Below are positions 1 through 7,687 of a stretch of DNA of 64,000 nucleotides, piece after piece. The first letter of the stretch is position 1; each line of letters starts with the position of its first letter. A program made the translations under genes and the position numbers. The stretch spans positions 3,877-67,876 of the forward strand of contig CAJTOH010000011.1 of the NCBI GenBank assembly GCA_910577685.1. The letters are read 5' to 3'. The notes beneath the pieces were generated by a model, which did not search any database, was not told the DNA's origin, and saw only the letters and a list, made by a program, of their open reading frames with translations. This DNA is from an uncultured Dorea sp. (GTDB lineage Bacteria; Bacillota; Clostridia; Lachnospirales; Lachnospiraceae).

Positions 1-58
1 GCCGTAGAGCACACGGCTGTTAACCGTGGGGTTGTTGGTTCGAGCCCAACTCGGGGAG
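1..58 (+). tRNA. tRNA-Asn (anticodon GTT), 5' end cut by the window edge
   Basis: The anticodon stem is CACGG (12-16) paired with CCGTG (24-28), and the loop CTGTTAA puts anticodon GTT at 19-21. The T arm is GTTGG (34-38) and CCAAC (46-50) around TTCGAGC. The 3' acceptor strand is TCGGGGA (51-57) with discriminator G58. The acceptor 5' strand and most of the D arm lie before base 1. CCA is not encoded. A degenerate copy of the same 3' end occurs at 853-912, so this gene was probably the attachment site of an integrated element. Confidence 0.9.
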
Positions 59-68
59 TTTGGAAAAG

Positions 69-100
69 CCCGTAAACATCAGTGTTTGCGGGTTTTCTTT
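69..100 (+). terminator. Intrinsic terminator after tRNA-Asn
   Basis: CCCGTAAAC (69-77) pairs with GTTTGCGGG (84-92), with one T-G pair, over a six-base loop. TTTTCTTT follows. Confidence 0.8.
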
Positions 101-595
101 GTATAAATGTCAAGCCTTGAAAGAGGCACAATAGATCGCATGGCTGCAGAGATATGCATGTGAGTGTTAACCGAAAAATGAACCGGGATCGCGCTGTATT
201 TCGTATTCCGGCTGTAACTGTCTGATAGTAAACAATAGTTTTACTGTCAGGCTTTTTGGGTTACCATTCTTTTGCCACGCGGCAAAACCCATACCTTCCG
301 GAAAGGGGTACGGGTCGGGCGGCTTATTATTATGCCGGTTGTGATCGCGGATGTTGTTTCCGAGTTAAGGGAGGAAAAGGGCACGGGCGGATTTGGGAGT
401 ACCGAGGAGTACTAGGGAGTAACGAAATAAAATTTTCACAGAATACAGGAAGTGGAACTAAAAAGAGGCGGCACACCCATTCTGTGATGTACCGCTTCTG
501 TAATCAGAAATGTTTTAAAATATCGTGATGGCACACATCTACCAGAATAATCATTTTGTCGCCTCATAATACCAGATAATGCGGATGTCCATGCT
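101..595. other. No recognisable gene (decayed element DNA)
   Basis: This stretch lies between the tRNA terminator and the recombinase remnant. A 90-codon open frame at 256-528 has a low-complexity translation with many Gly, Arg, Tyr and Cys residues, no good ribosome binding site and no family resemblance. I treat the stretch as debris of the element that entered at the tRNA. Confidence 0.4.
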
Positions 596-847
596 GACAC
601 TGCACTAGAACAGGTCTGTGGTGGCTATATCCCGATAAAGGAACGTGCAGTCATACCTAGCGGCCATGAAGCCATTATAGACGAGCATACATGGAATACC
701 GTTCAGGAAAGCCTTGACAGGCATACAAAGGTGAAACCTTGCACTTCTGGTTATGACAACAAGTTCCGAGGGATTTTAAAATGTGCCGATTGTAGAAATA
801 ACCTGACAATCCATACGGACGGAAGGAATCCGGACTATAACGCCGGG
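596..847 (+). pseudogene. Large serine recombinase remnant (recombinase and zinc-ribbon region)
   Basis: No start codon is present, but one open frame reads through typical C-terminal segments of large serine recombinases. It includes GHEAIIDEHTWNTVQESL (about 662-715), which matches the family pattern of IP...HEAIID..TW..VQ..L. It then has FRGILKCADCRNNL, the first half of the recombinase zinc beta-ribbon with its CxxC. The catalytic N-terminal domain is missing and the frame runs out into the tRNA-like repeat. It is probably the last trace of the integrase of an element inserted at tRNA-Asn. Confidence 0.7.
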
Positions 848-852
848 GAGAG

Positions 853-912
853 GGCGAGCACACGGCTGTAAACCATGGGGGGGGGGGTTGTTTGACCCCA
901 ACTCGGGGAGTT
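853..912 (+). repeat. Degenerate second copy of the tRNA-Asn 3' end (attachment-site-like repeat)
   Basis: GAGCACACGGCTGT at 856-869 and CCCAACTCGGGGAGTT at 897-912 match the tRNA at 7-20 and 45-60. The interval between them has small indels and an 11-base G run (877-887), so it cannot fold as a tRNA. Even the following GTTCCGTAAGC...AGTGTTT resembles the real tRNA's terminator. The layout fits a left/right attachment site pair around a decayed integrated element. Confidence 0.7.
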
Positions 913-1362
913 AAAAAAGTTCCGTAAGCAATAGTGTTTAATGTATTAGTTTATTCCGGAATTATTAAACTGTTGTTTTACATCTTGTTTTAAAGATAGT
1001 TTTTGGTTATAATTGATATATATTTTGGTATAGAAGTTTTGATAGATGACATTTCCTGTGCTATTGCTTAAATAGGCACCGTACTTTGTACTCAATTTTA
1101 TATGACGGCACAGGGTTTCTATCCACGCAGTAATCTGTGTAAATAGAAGCTTTTTTATTTTATAAAATACAGTCGAAAAATGCCATTTAAGTTTCAAAGT
1201 GGCAGGAACGTTGCAATAGAGGAGGGGGAGATGTATAACGAAAGGCTAACTATTGAGCGTTATGAGAAAGGAGGGTAGTAGAAAGAGAACTATCAGATGA
1301 TTATTGAAAAAAGATAAAAAAGATGAAAAAGTATTTCGATGGAACAAAAGGAGAAATGTCAA
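913..1362. other. AT-rich leader before the chemoreceptor; no gene seen
   Basis: I see no convincing coding sequence here. An 83-codon minus-strand open frame (946-1197) is AT-rich with no recognisable domain and is probably chance. The last 100 bases are purine-rich, with several GGAGG-like strings (near 1220 and 1270) that are not followed by usable starts. No riboswitch consensus was recognised. Confidence 0.4.
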
Positions 1363-3204
1363 ATGTTAAAAAATATGAAGATTCGGGGCAGATTGTTGAT
1401 ATCCTATCTGGTCATTACGGTACTATTGCTGATTGTCGGTATTGTCTCTATTGTCATGCTTCGAGAGGAGAGCAGCAGATTGCAGGAATTCTATGATCAA
1501 CAATTTCAAACGGTAGAAAATGCATTGGATATGCGGCGTACAGTTTTTTCTGTTCGGGGCAATATCCTATCTAGTATTGTAGAATATAACGAAGATACCG
1601 TCGACTCTGCTAAAAGCGATTTTCAGAGTCTCTTCACTCTGCTGGATGAACTTAAAGGGACATTTCAGGGAGATATGTCTCAGCTCACCCAGATAGAGCA
1701 GAATTTGAACAGTGCAGAGCCCAGCCTGTCCCAGGTGACAGATTTAGCAAAACAGCAGCAGGACGATGAAGCGGTGGCTTTTTATAAGAGCAACTACAAG
1801 CCGTACATGGACGAGACGCGGGACATTTTGGTCAGTGTAGGCGAGACTGCTCAGAAGAACGCTTTGAATAAAGTAGAAGATGGCGCCAGAATGGCTAGAA
1901 TTTCCAATATCATTGTGATTGTGATAATTTGTCTTGCGGTGGCGGTCAGTGTGATATTGGCCTTGGCTATGAGTAATAGTATTCGTAAACCGGTGGAAGA
2001 AATCCGCCAGGTGGCCGCAAATATGGCCAAGGGTCAGATGGATATGGATATTACCTATCATTCCGCTGATGAGCTTGGCGAAATGGCGGAACATATGCGG
2101 GAATTAACCGGAATCGTGAGAGATATTGTCAGAGACGTCGATTACTGCATGAATGAGCTGGCGCAGGGTAACTTTACGGTGGTCAGTAAACAGCGGGAAG
2201 CATACGTTGGCGATTACGCAGGTATTCTGAAAGCTATGCGCATTCTGAAAGTGTCTATGAGCGACACGCTGAGTCAGATCGAGATTGCTGCAGATCAGGT
2301 TAATGCGGGCGGAGACCAGGTATCCAGCGGTTCGCAGGCGTTGGCGCAGGGCGCTACGGAGCAGGCATCCTCCGTGCAGGAACTGGCCGCGACTATCCAG
2401 GATGTGAGCGGGCAGGTGGACTCTACCGCTTCCCATGCCAGAACTGCCAAGTCTGAGAATGATCATACCCACCAGCAGATTGGCGTTTGTTCCGGAGACA
2501 TGGATGCTCTGATGGATGCCATGAGTAAGATTGAGTCCCATTCTAATGAGATCAGCAAGGTCATCAACACCATTGAAGATATTGCGTTCCAGACTAACAT
2601 TTTGGCCTTGAATGCCGCTGTTGAGGCTGCGCGCGCCGGCGCTGCAGGTAAGGGATTTGCCGTGGTTGCGGACGAGGTACGTAACCTGGCCAGCAAGTCT
2701 GCCAAGGCGGCCAAGAGTACTGCCGTGCTGATTGAAGACACCGTTTCAGCGGTTAAGGAGGGGCTTGACCTGTCCAAAGAGACGAGTCAGGCGTTGCAGA
2801 CCGTGGTGGAAAGTTCCCAGAAGGTGTTGGAGGCTGTTAACCTGATCTCCAGCGCTACCGAAGAAGAGGCTGATTCTCTCTCTCAGATTTCCTCGGCTGT
2901 GGATCAGATTTCCAGTGTAGTGCAGACGAACTCTGCTACCGCTGAAGAGTCTGCCGCCGCAAGTGAGGAGCTCTCAGGACAGGCTAATGTGCTCAAGGAG
3001 CTGGTCAGTCGGTTTCGTCTGGATAACAGCGGCTTTGCAGGCGCACCCGCTTATAGAGATTCTGGTGTGAAACACAACAGTAACAGTACATCTGGCGCAG
3101 GGAAGGATACGGTAATGGACGAAGTCCATCCGTCTGAAGGGACTGCATCGCAGGGTGCCCGTGGGTATACTTTAGGAGAGTACACAGACGACGCAAAATA
3201 TTAA
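1363..3204 (+). CDS. Methyl-accepting chemotaxis protein
   Basis: This is a transmembrane chemoreceptor that signals through the CheW/CheA complex. Numbering from ATG 1363, helix TM1 spans about residues 11-32. An extracytoplasmic four-helix-type sensor domain covers about 33-178, TM2 about 181-204, and a HAMP region about 205-257. A long coiled-coil signalling domain follows, with the hairpin tip around AFQTNILALNAAVEAARAG and FAVVADEVRNLA. The usual Glu after ARAG is Ala here, a change I recall seeing in other clostridial receptors. I prefer ATG 1363 to ATG 1339 because AAAGGAG (1347-1353) sits about 9 bases before it. The gene stands alone, about 16 kb from the flagellar block. The ligand is unknown. 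Confidence 0.95.
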   Translation: MLKNMKIRGRLLISYLVITVLLLIVGIVSIVMLREESSRLQEFYDQQFQTVENALDMRRTVFSVRGNILSSIVEYNEDTVDSAKSDFQSLFTLLDELKGTFQGDMSQLTQIEQNLNSAEPSLSQVTDLAKQQQDDEAVAFYKSNYKPYMDETRDILVSVGETAQKNALNKVEDGARMARISNIIVIVIICLAVAVSVILALAMSNSIRKPVEEIRQVAANMAKGQMDMDITYHSADELGEMAEHMRELTGIVRDIVRDVDYCMNELAQGNFTVVSKQREAYVGDYAGILKAMRILKVSMSDTLSQIEIAADQVNAGGDQVSSGSQALAQGATEQASSVQELAATIQDVSGQVDSTASHARTAKSENDHTHQQIGVCSGDMDALMDAMSKIESHSNEISKVINTIEDIAFQTNILALNAAVEAARAGAAGKGFAVVADEVRNLASKSAKAAKSTAVLIEDTVSAVKEGLDLSKETSQALQTVVESSQKVLEAVNLISSATEEEADSLSQISSAVDQISSVVQTNSATAEESAAASEELSGQANVLKELVSRFRLDNSGFAGAPAYRDSGVKHNSNSTSGAGKDTVMDEVHPSEGTASQGARGYTLGEYTDDAKY

Positions 3205-3395
3205 GGAAAAATGTTGACCAGATCTGGCTTTTCCGGAAGATGAATAGACTGCTCCTGCCAAAGTGATAAAAACAGTTGTTAATGATGCAGATTGTCCGGA
3301 GACACATAAGGAAAGAGCTTTGAAATTTCTTATTTATGTTGATACGTCACGGACAATCTGCCATAATCGACTCAAAGCAGAGGAGGCAGTGTCCT

Positions 3396-3645
3396 ATGGA
3401 ATTCCGAGTTCTTAAGTATAGGTATTATACATTTTTCGTACGGTTAGCTATAATGGGGCTGTTGCAATAAGCAGAATGATCGCAAGATATGGCAGAAAGT
3501 AGTTTTTGGGAAATTTCCGCAATTCAAGCGTCAGGCAGAAACAACTGAGGGAGGAATTAAAAAGAATTTTTATGTAACAGATCCGGAATTTGTGGAACAT
3601 TTTGCATTAGAATCTCTAAAATTCAAGGAACGAGGTGCCTTATGA
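3396..3645 (+). pseudogene. Gene debris: LysR-like N-terminal scrap, then an orphan reading-frame tail
   Basis: ATG 3396 follows GAGGAGG and reads MEFRVLKY, the typical start of clostridial LysR-type regulators, but then diverges and stops. A second frame is open from about 3436 to TGA 3643-3645, with WQKVVFGKFPQFKRQ and FYVTDPEFVEHF but no start codon. Its stop overlaps the ATG of the next gene (ATGA), the usual sign of translational coupling. I read the stretch as fused remnants of one or two genes. The family of the second part is not recognised. Nothing else is seen in 3205-3395. Confidence 0.35.
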
Positions 3646-4466
3646 AAATTAATACGCAGGGATTACTTTTTACACAGCCGGCCAGAAATAATACATTTAA
3701 TTCATTTTTTAACAGCTTTATCAAGAAACCTGTTTCTCAGGAAAGGAATTGGAAACAGGAATTACATCAAAAGATTTCAGAGCTTACCCGCAAGAGCAAT
3801 GAGCCGCTCATGTCTTTTATCAGAGAAACAGAAGTCCCTATAAAAGTCGCAAGCGAGATGGAGCGTTATTATAATTCAGTTGGAAATGCGGTAGATAACC
3901 TGACCTGTATGGAAGAACAGATCAAATATATGCAATCAGAATATGAAAAAGCCGTATCCCAAGGAGATGAGGTCAAATCAGAAACCTTGTCGAAATGGAT
4001 GAAAAATCAATATGAGGATATGTCATGGCAGGTGAGTTCTGTTATGGGCATTTCCTATTTTCGCATTGATAACGCCTCTAAGCTGTATGGGGAAGCTTTT
4101 GGGGAAGAAGCGAAGAAGCAGCTAACCGATTTGCACGACAATACTGATAATATCCTTCAAGGCTTAAAAGGCGCGCAAAGCACAGAAGACGCATTGCAGA
4201 GGCTTGCCAAAGCAAAGGAAGACTTAATGCGGCAGGCGCATACCGCCGTACAGCGATATGAAGATTACACGGGGAACCAACTGTCTCCTTATGCATATAA
4301 GACTGAAAAGGACTTTTCCGGGATAAAATGGGATTCACATGTGATTTATAATTATACTTTGGATTCTATGAAACGAACGAATTCTGAGATAAATCTAAAA
4401 GGATATCAACAGATTAGTTTTGGCCATTTAGATGCGGCGGAGAATATTGTTGATTTGCAAGCTTAA
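3642..4466 (+). CDS. Hypothetical protein, 274 aa
   Basis: I do not recognise this protein. It is predicted soluble, strongly helical and rich in Glu, Lys and Gln. It starts MKINTQGLLFTQPARNN and has a likely coiled-coil centre (about residues 75-130 and 160-210). It has no signal peptide, membrane segment or cysteine cluster. The N-terminal style resembles short secreted or flagellum-associated proteins of Lachnospiraceae, but this is only an impression. The ATG follows AAGGAACGAGG about 7 bases upstream and overlaps the stop of an upstream frame remnant. Its stop codon lies within the 7-bp repeat GCTTAAG that flanks the palindromic repeat element downstream. Confidence 0.7.
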   Translation: MKINTQGLLFTQPARNNTFNSFFNSFIKKPVSQERNWKQELHQKISELTRKSNEPLMSFIRETEVPIKVASEMERYYNSVGNAVDNLTCMEEQIKYMQSEYEKAVSQGDEVKSETLSKWMKNQYEDMSWQVSSVMGISYFRIDNASKLYGEAFGEEAKKQLTDLHDNTDNILQGLKGAQSTEDALQRLAKAKEDLMRQAHTAVQRYEDYTGNQLSPYAYKTEKDFSGIKWDSHVIYNYTLDSMKRTNSEINLKGYQQISFGHLDAAENIVDLQA

Positions 4467-4612
4467 GTTTACTGTTCACACGCCACTATCCCGCGAGGTG
4501 TTTCCGCACATTTTGTGCGGAAATCCCGAGTTTTTCAGCGCGAAATCGCATCTTTTTGCGATTTCTGTGCATCGCGAAGCGTGTTGCTGGTCACGGAGTG
4601 AACAGTAACAGC
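4467..4612. repeat. Palindromic intergenic repeat element, copy 1
   Basis: About 145 bp, bounded by inverted ends GTTTACTGTTCAC (4467-4479) and GTGAACAGTAAC (about 4598-4609). It has smaller internal hairpins such as TTTCCGCAC/GTGCGGAAA and AAATCGCA/TGCGATTT. It is flanked by the direct repeat GCTTAAG at 4461-4467 and 4611-4617, which looks like a target-site duplication. A clearly related copy lies at 32850-32994. It carries no protein gene, so it is most likely a small non-autonomous (MITE-like) element. Confidence 0.8.
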
Positions 4613-4705
4613 TTAAGACAAAAATTTACAAGAAAAATGGCAAAAACGGATGTAATGTATAAGGCAATATGGTATAATTTTTCAAATAAAAAAGCGAAAA
4701 ACTTG

Positions 4706-4734
4706 TTGACAATGTATATATGATGTGATATTAT
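4706..4734 (+). promoter_or_regulatory. Sigma-A type promoter for the small ORF at 4783
   Basis: TTGACA (4706-4711), a 17-base spacer and TATTAT (4729-4734), close to consensus. It lies about 50 bases upstream of ATG 4783. Confidence 0.8.
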
Positions 4735-4782
4735 ATTAAACCACTTCATGGAAAATGTATTGAAAGCAAAGAGGTGATAGGT

Positions 4783-4962
4783 ATGACTGAAGCAAAGGTT
4801 GTAATGGATCGGTTTATGGAAAGGTTAGGTAACAATGGGTTCGAGAAGGAAAATCAACCAAACAATGGTCCGGAAATCAGTCTGGATTTTATTAATGCAC
4901 AATTGCAGTCATACTCTAATCTCTTAAAGTCAGGTATTGTAGAAGCGGCATTGAACGAGTAA
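4783..4962 (+). CDS. Small hypothetical protein, 59 aa
   Basis: I do not recognise this protein. It begins MTEAKVVMDRFMERLG and ends NLLKSGIVEAALNE. It is acidic and helical, with no membrane segment or cysteines. ATG 4783 is preceded by GAGGTG (4771-4776) with 6-base spacing, and a near-consensus promoter lies at 4706-4734, so expression is plausible. It sits directly before a decayed RelA/SpoT-type gene and may once have been co-transcribed with it. Confidence 0.6.
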   Translation: MTEAKVVMDRFMERLGNNGFEKENQPNNGPEISLDFINAQLQSYSNLLKSGIVEAALNE

Positions 4963-4976
4963 GAGGTGGAAGCTTT

Positions 4977-5621
4977 ATGCTGGGTACGAAAAAGGAGCAG
5001 ACTGATTTTTGTACAGAGTTTAATATATCAGGTGAAAGTTCAGAAACTCCCGAATGACATGGGCGGAGTTGGATCAAATTGCAGAGGACTTTGAACGTAA
5101 AAGGAATGAACATCAAAACACTGTAAAGCAATATGCGGAGGTATTACAAAAGTGTTTAGGTGTTCATTCTTTAAGTTATAGGGTGAAAGATACAAAGCAT
5201 TTGATTGAAAAGATTATTCGTAAAAATCCCAAATATCTGGAAGCAGGAAACGCTTTATCCCTCAATAATTATAAGCGGGAAATTACAGATTTGATGGGGA
5301 TCCGTATTTTGATTTTGTTTAAGGAAGATTGGCTTGAAGTTCATAGCTTCATGGTGTTTAAAGAGAAAACCGTTTCAGATTATAGAAGGCTGTGAGGAAG
5401 AATATATATATATCAACGAGAGGTTTGCTTTGACGCTGCTTTTACAGGCCGGCAATTGTTATGATGAGAATGTAAACTATTACGAGGAAGACCGGAAAGA
5501 TCTTGTAAAGGGTATTAGGCAAATTTATTATCATCTCAAATATAGAAATACGAACCCTCAAACATTGGAATTATTTTTGATAGGTTTAATAAATGGAAGG
5601 AAGATTTATACTGCGATTTAA
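4977..5621 (+). pseudogene. Decayed RelA/SpoT-domain (GTP pyrophosphokinase family) gene
   Basis: Three frames must be joined. The first runs from ATG 4977 (after AGAGGTGG) and reads MLGTKKEQ...FNISGESSE until TGA near 5057. The second (5054-5395) reads MTWAELDQIAEDFERK, GVHSLSYRVKDTKHLIEKII and then EITDLMGIRILILFKEDW, the start of the RelA/SpoT synthetase fold. The third (from about 5385 to 5621) supplies an unrelated-looking C-terminal part. The catalytic middle, with the usual YRSVH-type block, is absent. There are therefore at least two frameshifts and an internal deletion, and no (p)ppGpp synthesis is expected. Confidence 0.75.
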
Positions 5622-5691
5622 GTAGAATGGAGATATAACGAGGTCGGTACACTGGCTTTAGATAAACGGAAAGATAGAATAAATTTTACAT

Positions 5692-5732
5692 AACCGATTG
5701 GTTTTCTGAATGGAAATCGGCCGGTTTTTTTG
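5692..5732 (+). terminator. Probable intrinsic terminator
   Basis: AACCGATT...AATCGGCCGGTT forms an imperfect bulged hairpin followed by seven T. It closes the small-ORF/RelA-remnant unit. Confidence 0.55.
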
Positions 5733-5820
5733 TTTATTATCTTGCCGCTTTACGATTAAAATAAATTAAAATACATAACGTCAAATTGTTGTTGCTGTCA
5801 TTTATATATTATGTTACAAT

Positions 5821-5858
5821 TTGACACAGGATTGCTTTCCCTCATAATATGAGGGAAA
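5821..5858 (+). promoter_or_regulatory. Promoter with overlapping perfect palindrome (candidate operator) for the ABC exporter
   Basis: TTGACA (5821-5826), an 18-base spacer and TAATAT (5845-5850). A perfect inverted repeat with arms TTTCCCTCATA and TATGAGGGAAA and a single central A spans 5836-5858 and covers the -10 box. This fits binding by a dimeric repressor. No regulator gene is adjacent. Confidence 0.65.
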
Positions 5859-5880
5859 AGAATATTTGGAGGTAGATGAG

Positions 5881-6819
5881 ATGATTTTTGACATAAAGAA
5901 TTTGACGAAATCATTTGGCGCGCATACGGCGCTTTCCAACCTGAATTTAGAAATACCTGAACCGGGAATATACGGGATTCTGGGTCCGAATGGCGCCGGA
6001 AAAAGTACGTTTTTAAAACTGATGCTGAAAATTTTGAACCCTACCTCCGGAGAGATTTATTATAACGGTACGAATATCCGGAGTATAGGAAATAGTTATT
6101 TCAACGATATAGGGGCAGTTTTGGAAGGTAACCGTAATCTGTACTGGTTTTTGTCGGCGCGGGAGAATTTGCTCTATTATGGGCGGCTGATGGGAATGAC
6201 GGACAGGGCGATTCAAGCTAGAACGGAAGAACTGCTGACTGTAATGGAGTTGAAAGGACACGAGGATAAAAAGGTAGGGTATTGCTCCAGAGGTATGCAG
6301 CAAAAAGTCGCCATTATGGCGGCGCTGATTCATTCGCCTAAGATCCTTTTTCTGGATGAGCCAACGCTGGGGCTTGATGTAACGACAAAAGCTACCGTTG
6401 TTTCCGAAGTTCGCCGGATGGCTGATTCCGGCACTACAGTATTTCTTACAACTCATCAGATCGACGTGCTGGAACGGCTTACGGACAGGCTGACTATTTT
6501 TGAGAACGGAAAATCTACATATCATGGGAGTGTTGATTCTCTGGTTAATTCACAAAAAAGCCGGCAGAGAACGGAATATCTGCTTGCCGCGTCCGAAGGG
6601 AGCGAGGAGCTCCTTTCCGCTGTTGTTTCGGCAGAGGATATGGAGGTTGAGGAGAGAAAGGGGGTGATCCATATCAGGATCCCCAATACGGACGAAGCCG
6701 CTCAAAGCCGTCTTATGCAGGTATGTATGGAGAACCGTCTGAGGATTATATCGATTGTCCCGGAAACGCCGACGCTGGAAGAAGTATTGATTCATTTTTG
6801 GAGGAGTCATCATGCGTAA
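5881..6819 (+). CDS. ABC transporter ATP-binding protein (ABC-2 type exporter)
   Basis: This is the cytoplasmic ATPase that powers the permease encoded next. From ATG 5881, Walker A is GPNGAGKS at 35-42. The signature loop is the exporter-type variant CSRGMQQ rather than LSGGQ, and it is followed by Walker B ILFLDEPTLGLD and a switch His (TTHQ). About 90 residues after the nucleotide-binding domain form the C-terminal extension seen in multidrug, antibiotic or lipid ABC-2 exporters. GGAGGT (5868-5873) is spaced 7 bases from ATG 5881, so I reject an upstream TTG at 5866. The 3' end overlaps the permease by 8 bases. Expression is probably controlled by the palindrome over its promoter. The substrate is unknown. 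Confidence 0.93.
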   Translation: MIFDIKNLTKSFGAHTALSNLNLEIPEPGIYGILGPNGAGKSTFLKLMLKILNPTSGEIYYNGTNIRSIGNSYFNDIGAVLEGNRNLYWFLSARENLLYYGRLMGMTDRAIQARTEELLTVMELKGHEDKKVGYCSRGMQQKVAIMAALIHSPKILFLDEPTLGLDVTTKATVVSEVRRMADSGTTVFLTTHQIDVLERLTDRLTIFENGKSTYHGSVDSLVNSQKSRQRTEYLLAASEGSEELLSAVVSAEDMEVEERKGVIHIRIPNTDEAAQSRLMQVCMENRLRIISIVPETPTLEEVLIHFWRSHHA

Positions 6820-7567
6820 TATCAGACGGCAGTTTGCTGCCGAATTGAGAAAATATTTTTTAGAAGTGAAATGTTATTACCCGGATCATATCGTGAATCT
6901 TGTGGTTTTATTTATCATGTTTTTCGGGTTTTTTAGACTGTTTACCAATTCCGATGTGATACCGGACTCGGCTTATTATATCGGCTTTGTGTATTGGTTT
7001 TATGCGAATGGAATCATTGGGGAGTCTTCTGTTTCGATTTCAACGGAGAAACAGAGCGGGACCTTTGAACAGTTGTTAATAAAGCCGTCGAGCCTTTCGA
7101 GTATTCTATTTTACCGGTCTGCGTGCTGGCTTTTGTTCCAATCCGTAGAAATTGCTATAGTGATGGCGGCGCTGCACATTTTTCTTTCTGTGCCGATGTC
7201 TTTTTCACTGTTTGTTATACCGGTGTTTATTATTACGATGCTGGGGCTTATCGGGATCTCTTATCTGCTTTCAGCGCTGACGTTGATTTTCACAAAGACG
7301 GCGTCGTTTACAACTATATTCAGTTATTTACTGCTCTTCTTTTCCGGCGTGGCGAACGGCGTCGGCGTTAGGAGCGCGGCGTACTTTATATTTCCACTGT
7401 CGCAGGGAATAGATATTTCCCGACGTCTTATTTTAAAATTGGAGGTTACGCTTTTAGATATGGGATTGCTGGCGGTTAATTCCTTCGTCTATCTGTTTCT
7501 GGGAATGTTAGTATTCCACTATGTTATGAAAAGCGGGCGGAATAAGGGAATCAGTATGGAATATTAG
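6812..7567 (+). CDS. ABC-2 type transporter permease
   Basis: An integral membrane protein of 251 aa that should form the channel of the exporter driven by the upstream ATPase. Hydrophobic spans are visible near residues 28-45, 57-75 (weak), 105-135, 137-160, 168-195 and 220-243, the usual six-span ABC-2 permease layout. The motif EKQSGTFEQLLIKP just after the second span is the family's amphipathic segment that contacts the ATPase. TTTGGAGGAG precedes ATG 6812, which lies within the end of the ATPase gene, so the two are translationally coupled. Substrate specificity cannot be inferred. Confidence 0.9.
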   Translation: MRNIRRQFAAELRKYFLEVKCYYPDHIVNLVVLFIMFFGFFRLFTNSDVIPDSAYYIGFVYWFYANGIIGESSVSISTEKQSGTFEQLLIKPSSLSSILFYRSACWLLFQSVEIAIVMAALHIFLSVPMSFSLFVIPVFIITMLGLIGISYLLSALTLIFTKTASFTTIFSYLLLFFSGVANGVGVRSAAYFIFPLSQGIDISRRLILKLEVTLLDMGLLAVNSFVYLFLGMLVFHYVMKSGRNKGISMEY

Positions 7568-7579
7568 AAAAGGGTTAGT

Positions 7580-7608
7580 AAAGGGGCTGTCAACAGGCAG
7601 CTCCTTTT
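7580..7608 (+). terminator. Intrinsic terminator of the ABC operon
   Basis: AAAGGGGCTG (7580-7589) pairs with CAGCTCCTTT (7598-7607) with one G-T pair. A short T run follows. Confidence 0.75.
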
Positions 7609-7610
7609 AG

Positions 7611-7639
7611 TTGACGAAAAAATTATGTAAGTGTATGAT
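7611..7639 (+). promoter_or_regulatory. Promoter of the aldolase-rhamnulokinase operon
   Basis: TTGACG (7611-7616), a 17-base spacer and TATGAT (7634-7639). It starts immediately after the previous terminator and lies about 50 bases before the aldolase start. Confidence 0.65.
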
Positions 7640-7687
7640 AAAAATAGTTAAACATATGAGAAAAACTTAACAGAAAGGAAGAATGAA

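Noticed and set aside
256..528. A 90-codon open frame on the plus strand
   Set aside because: No good ribosome binding site, a low-complexity translation and location in decayed element DNA.
946..1197. An 83-codon minus-strand open frame before the chemoreceptor
   Set aside because: AT-rich, no domain and no promoter or ribosome site; probably chance.
1198..1362. Possible riboswitch (such as c-di-GMP type) before the chemoreceptor
   Set aside because: I could not find the conserved core of any known riboswitch; the stretch is purine-rich without a clear fold.
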